Of a stretch of DNA of 64,000 bases, positions 63,656-64,000 are shown one piece after another. The DNA lies in NCBI GenBank assembly GCA_013316055.1, contig WSNM01000001.1, positions 1-64,000 of the forward strand, written 5' to 3'. The DNA is from Clostridia bacterium. GTDB taxonomy: Bacteria > Bacillota > Clostridia > Christensenellales > Borkfalkiaceae. Under the pieces are notes generated by a model. It saw only the letters and a program-made list of their open reading frames with translations. It was not told the origin of the DNA and did not search any database. Position 1 is the first letter of the stretch. Each line of letters begins with the position of its first letter. Both the position numbers and the translations under genes were made by a program.

Positions 63656-63663
63656 GCTTTATT

Positions 63664-64000
63664 ATGAAAATTTCCGCAATAGATATCGGTTCCAATTCCG
63701 TCCGCCTTGCACTTGTGTCGGACGGAAAAACTTTATATAAGCGTATCCGGACAACCCGTTTGGGCGAGGGCCTGTCATTTTCAGGCTCAATGAAGGACGA
63801 GGCAATCGAGCGCACCGCGCTTGCCGTTGCCGATTTTGTCAACTGTGCAAAAGCCGAAAAAACGGACAAGCTATATGCGTTTGCAACAGCCGCTGTGCGT
63901 TCCGCAAGCAATAAAGCGCAGTTTTTAGCGCGGGTGAAAGAGCTTTGCGGTTTAGAAATAGACGTAATAAGCGGCGAAACCGAGGCAAAAATAGGCATTT
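63664..64000 (+). CDS. Ppx/GppA phosphatase, N-terminal part (runs off window)
   Basis: The first ~112 residues of an exopolyphosphatase/guanosine pentaphosphatase family protein. The ATPase-fold start (MKISAIDIGSNSVRLAL) is diagnostic, with TTRLGEGL, AFATAAVRSASN and ISGETEAKIGI following. These enzymes break down polyphosphate or pppGpp. It follows divIC by eight bases, as in many Clostridia. The 3' end is outside the window. Confidence 0.9.
   Translation, partial: MKISAIDIGSNSVRLALVSDGKTLYKRIRTTRLGEGLSFSGSMKDEAIERTALAVADFVNCAKAEKTDKLYAFATAAVRSASNKAQFLARVKELCGLEIDVISGETEAKIGI

Noticed and set aside
1..64000. tRNA, rRNA, tmRNA, insertion sequences or prophage genes
   Set aside because: Intergenic regions were read for cloverleaf arms, TTCGA loops and transposase or integrase motifs; nothing convincing was found.

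Overview
The window comes from a Gram-positive, endospore-forming Firmicute, probably an uncultured gut member of the class Clostridia. The evidence is a sigH-type sigma factor next to mrnC-rlmB, yabP-yabQ-divIC, a CwlD-like amidase, the McsA-McsB-ClpC system, and gene orders such as plsX-rnc-smc-ftsY and dnaX-ybaB-recR. A bile salt hydrolase, an M60 mucin-type peptidase and a full galactose operon point to an animal intestine. No rRNA, tRNA, CRISPR array or transposase gene was seen.

Layout. 1-7045: end of a VanW protein, then plsX-rnc-smc-ftsY. 7116-7919 (minus): rubrerythrin followed by a small, apparently frameshifted Asn/Cys-rich gene. 8013-9168: GH43 enzyme behind a 26-bp perfect palindrome. 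9230-17383: AraC regulator divergent from galT-galK-galE-acetyltransferase-galM-GH2. 17479-18187: cytidylate-kinase-like gene.

18196-32010 holds the main discovery, a diversity-generating retroelement (DGR). It has a DGR-type reverse transcriptase, an Avd-like protein, three template repeats (TR1-TR3) of exactly 116 bp, and a 3517-residue surface protein. That protein carries one 116-bp variable repeat (VR) near its N-terminus, ahead of a very long Ig/MBG-like stalk and a C-terminal membrane anchor. VR differs from TR1 at 15 of 24 adenines but at only one of 92 other bases. A hairpin lies just downstream of VR, as known for DGR target recognition. The promoter of the surface protein lies between two inverted copies of a recombination-site-like sequence, which suggests an on/off switch. 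Tandem Spo0A-box-like TGTCGAA motifs lie upstream of both the reverse transcriptase and the surface-protein gene. Together these suggest a sporulation- or stationary-phase-linked, phase-variable, self-mutating giant adhesin.

32270-37023: bile salt hydrolase, a leucine-rich-repeat protein and an AT-rich lipoprotein metalloprotease. 37151-38880 (minus): GGGtGRT protein with its NifU-like scaffold. 39116-43208: mcsA-mcsB-clpC without ctsR. 43248-43947: a low-GC GNAT gene between inverted hairpin repeats. 44092: TrhA/hemolysin III protein. 44826-48248: pyruvate formate-lyase operon with paired operator palindromes, a leader attenuator and a PflB split into two proteins at a 123-bp insert with inverted ends. 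48255-52867: DUF5984 protein and M60 peptidase. 52877-64000: CwlD-like amidase (minus), then mrnC-rlmB-sigH-dnaX-ybaB-recR-gpsA, a DUF1963 protein, typA, a membrane protein, yabP-yabQ-divIC and the start of a Ppx/GppA phosphatase.
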